Source: Janthinobacterium agaricidamnosum
GTDB taxonomy: Bacteria; Pseudomonadota; Gammaproteobacteria; Burkholderiales; Burkholderiaceae_D
DNA length: 64,000 nucleotides
NCBI RefSeq assembly: GCF_003667705.1
Contig: NZ_CP033019.1
Span: forward strand, 3,844,001-3,908,000
Direction of reading: 5' to 3'
Both the position numbers and the translations under genes were made by a program. Below, piece by piece: positions 63,919 through 64,000 of the stretch (within the stretch, counting starts at the first letter, position 1; every line of letters begins with the position of its first letter). The notes beneath the pieces are model-generated. The model was not told where the DNA came from, ran no database searches, and saw nothing but the letters and a program-made list of their open reading frames with translations.

Positions 63919-64000
63919 GCGCGCCGATGGCGGCCCAAGGCAGGCGGAATCAGGCATAATTCAGCCAGGATGACAGCTATGCCGTGCAGGCAGCGAGGTG

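Noticed and set aside
63919..64000. Possible start of another gene at the right edge (ATG near 63970)
   Set aside because: Fewer than 12 codons are visible and there is no ribosome binding site; cannot be judged.

Overview
The window looks like chromosomal DNA of a betaproteobacterium of the Oxalobacteraceae, closest in style to Janthinobacterium, Massilia or Duganella. The grounds are high GC content, betaproteobacterial gene order (lepA-lepB-rnc-era-recO-pdxJ-acpS; yceD-rpmF-plsX-fabH-fabD-fabG-acpP-fabF; ygfX-rpoE-rseA-degP), PEP-CTERM surface proteins, two chemoreceptors and an AidA/PixA-type protein. The genus is an inference from gene content, not from a search.

Layout. 1-8.7 kb: the N-terminal part of a selenocysteine formate dehydrogenase (in-frame UGA plus SECIS), a Fur-controlled TonB siderophore receptor, a chemoreceptor with a CheR tether, a SulP anion transporter and an AidA/PixA-like protein. 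8.8-9.7 kb: a stable-RNA operon of five identical tRNA-Gly(GCC) genes followed by tRNA-Cys(GCA), with a near-consensus sigma-70 promoter. 9.8-19.1 kb: a long minus-strand housekeeping run (lepA, lepB, rnc, era, recO, pdxJ, acpS, uvrC, pgsA). 19.4-23.1 kb: the sigma-E locus (ygfX, rpoE, a short RseA-like anti-sigma gene, degP/mucD, a glutaredoxin-like gene). 23.2-30.1 kb: the fatty acid/phospholipid cluster with rpmF and yceD; maf and an RsmI-like methylase are divergent. 31.8-42.2 kb: rlmJ, a thioredoxin-like gene, an orphan molybdopterin dehydrogenase subunit, a GGDEF-EAL protein, DUF1993/DUF1289/DUF1415 genes and an MltD-type transglycosylase. 42.3-46.7 kb: fabI, rhlE behind a structured leader, a thioesterase and small genes. 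46.8-54 kb: a glycosyltransferase, two tandem PEP-CTERM paralogues with a shared upstream box, a ThiF/nitroreductase-like pair and a second chemoreceptor. 54-64 kb: an M16 peptidase, FMN riboswitch-ribB, a divergent MFS/LysR pair, a MITE-like palindrome and an MlaE permease-MCE-lipoprotein operon without an ATPase gene.

The least conventional material is: (i) a dispersed palindromic repeat in five intergenic copies, two of which share an internal hairpin with compensatory base changes; (ii) a 160-bp palindromic MITE-like element; (iii) the ThiF/nitroreductase-like operon, which looks like a split form of mycobacterial MoeY; (iv) the PEP-CTERM pair with its 21-bp box and a sigma-54-like promoter; (v) two terminator-like hairpins in the rhlE leader; (vi) two small genes with good ribosome binding sites (45 and 57 codons). 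No CRISPR array, intact insertion sequence or prophage was seen.
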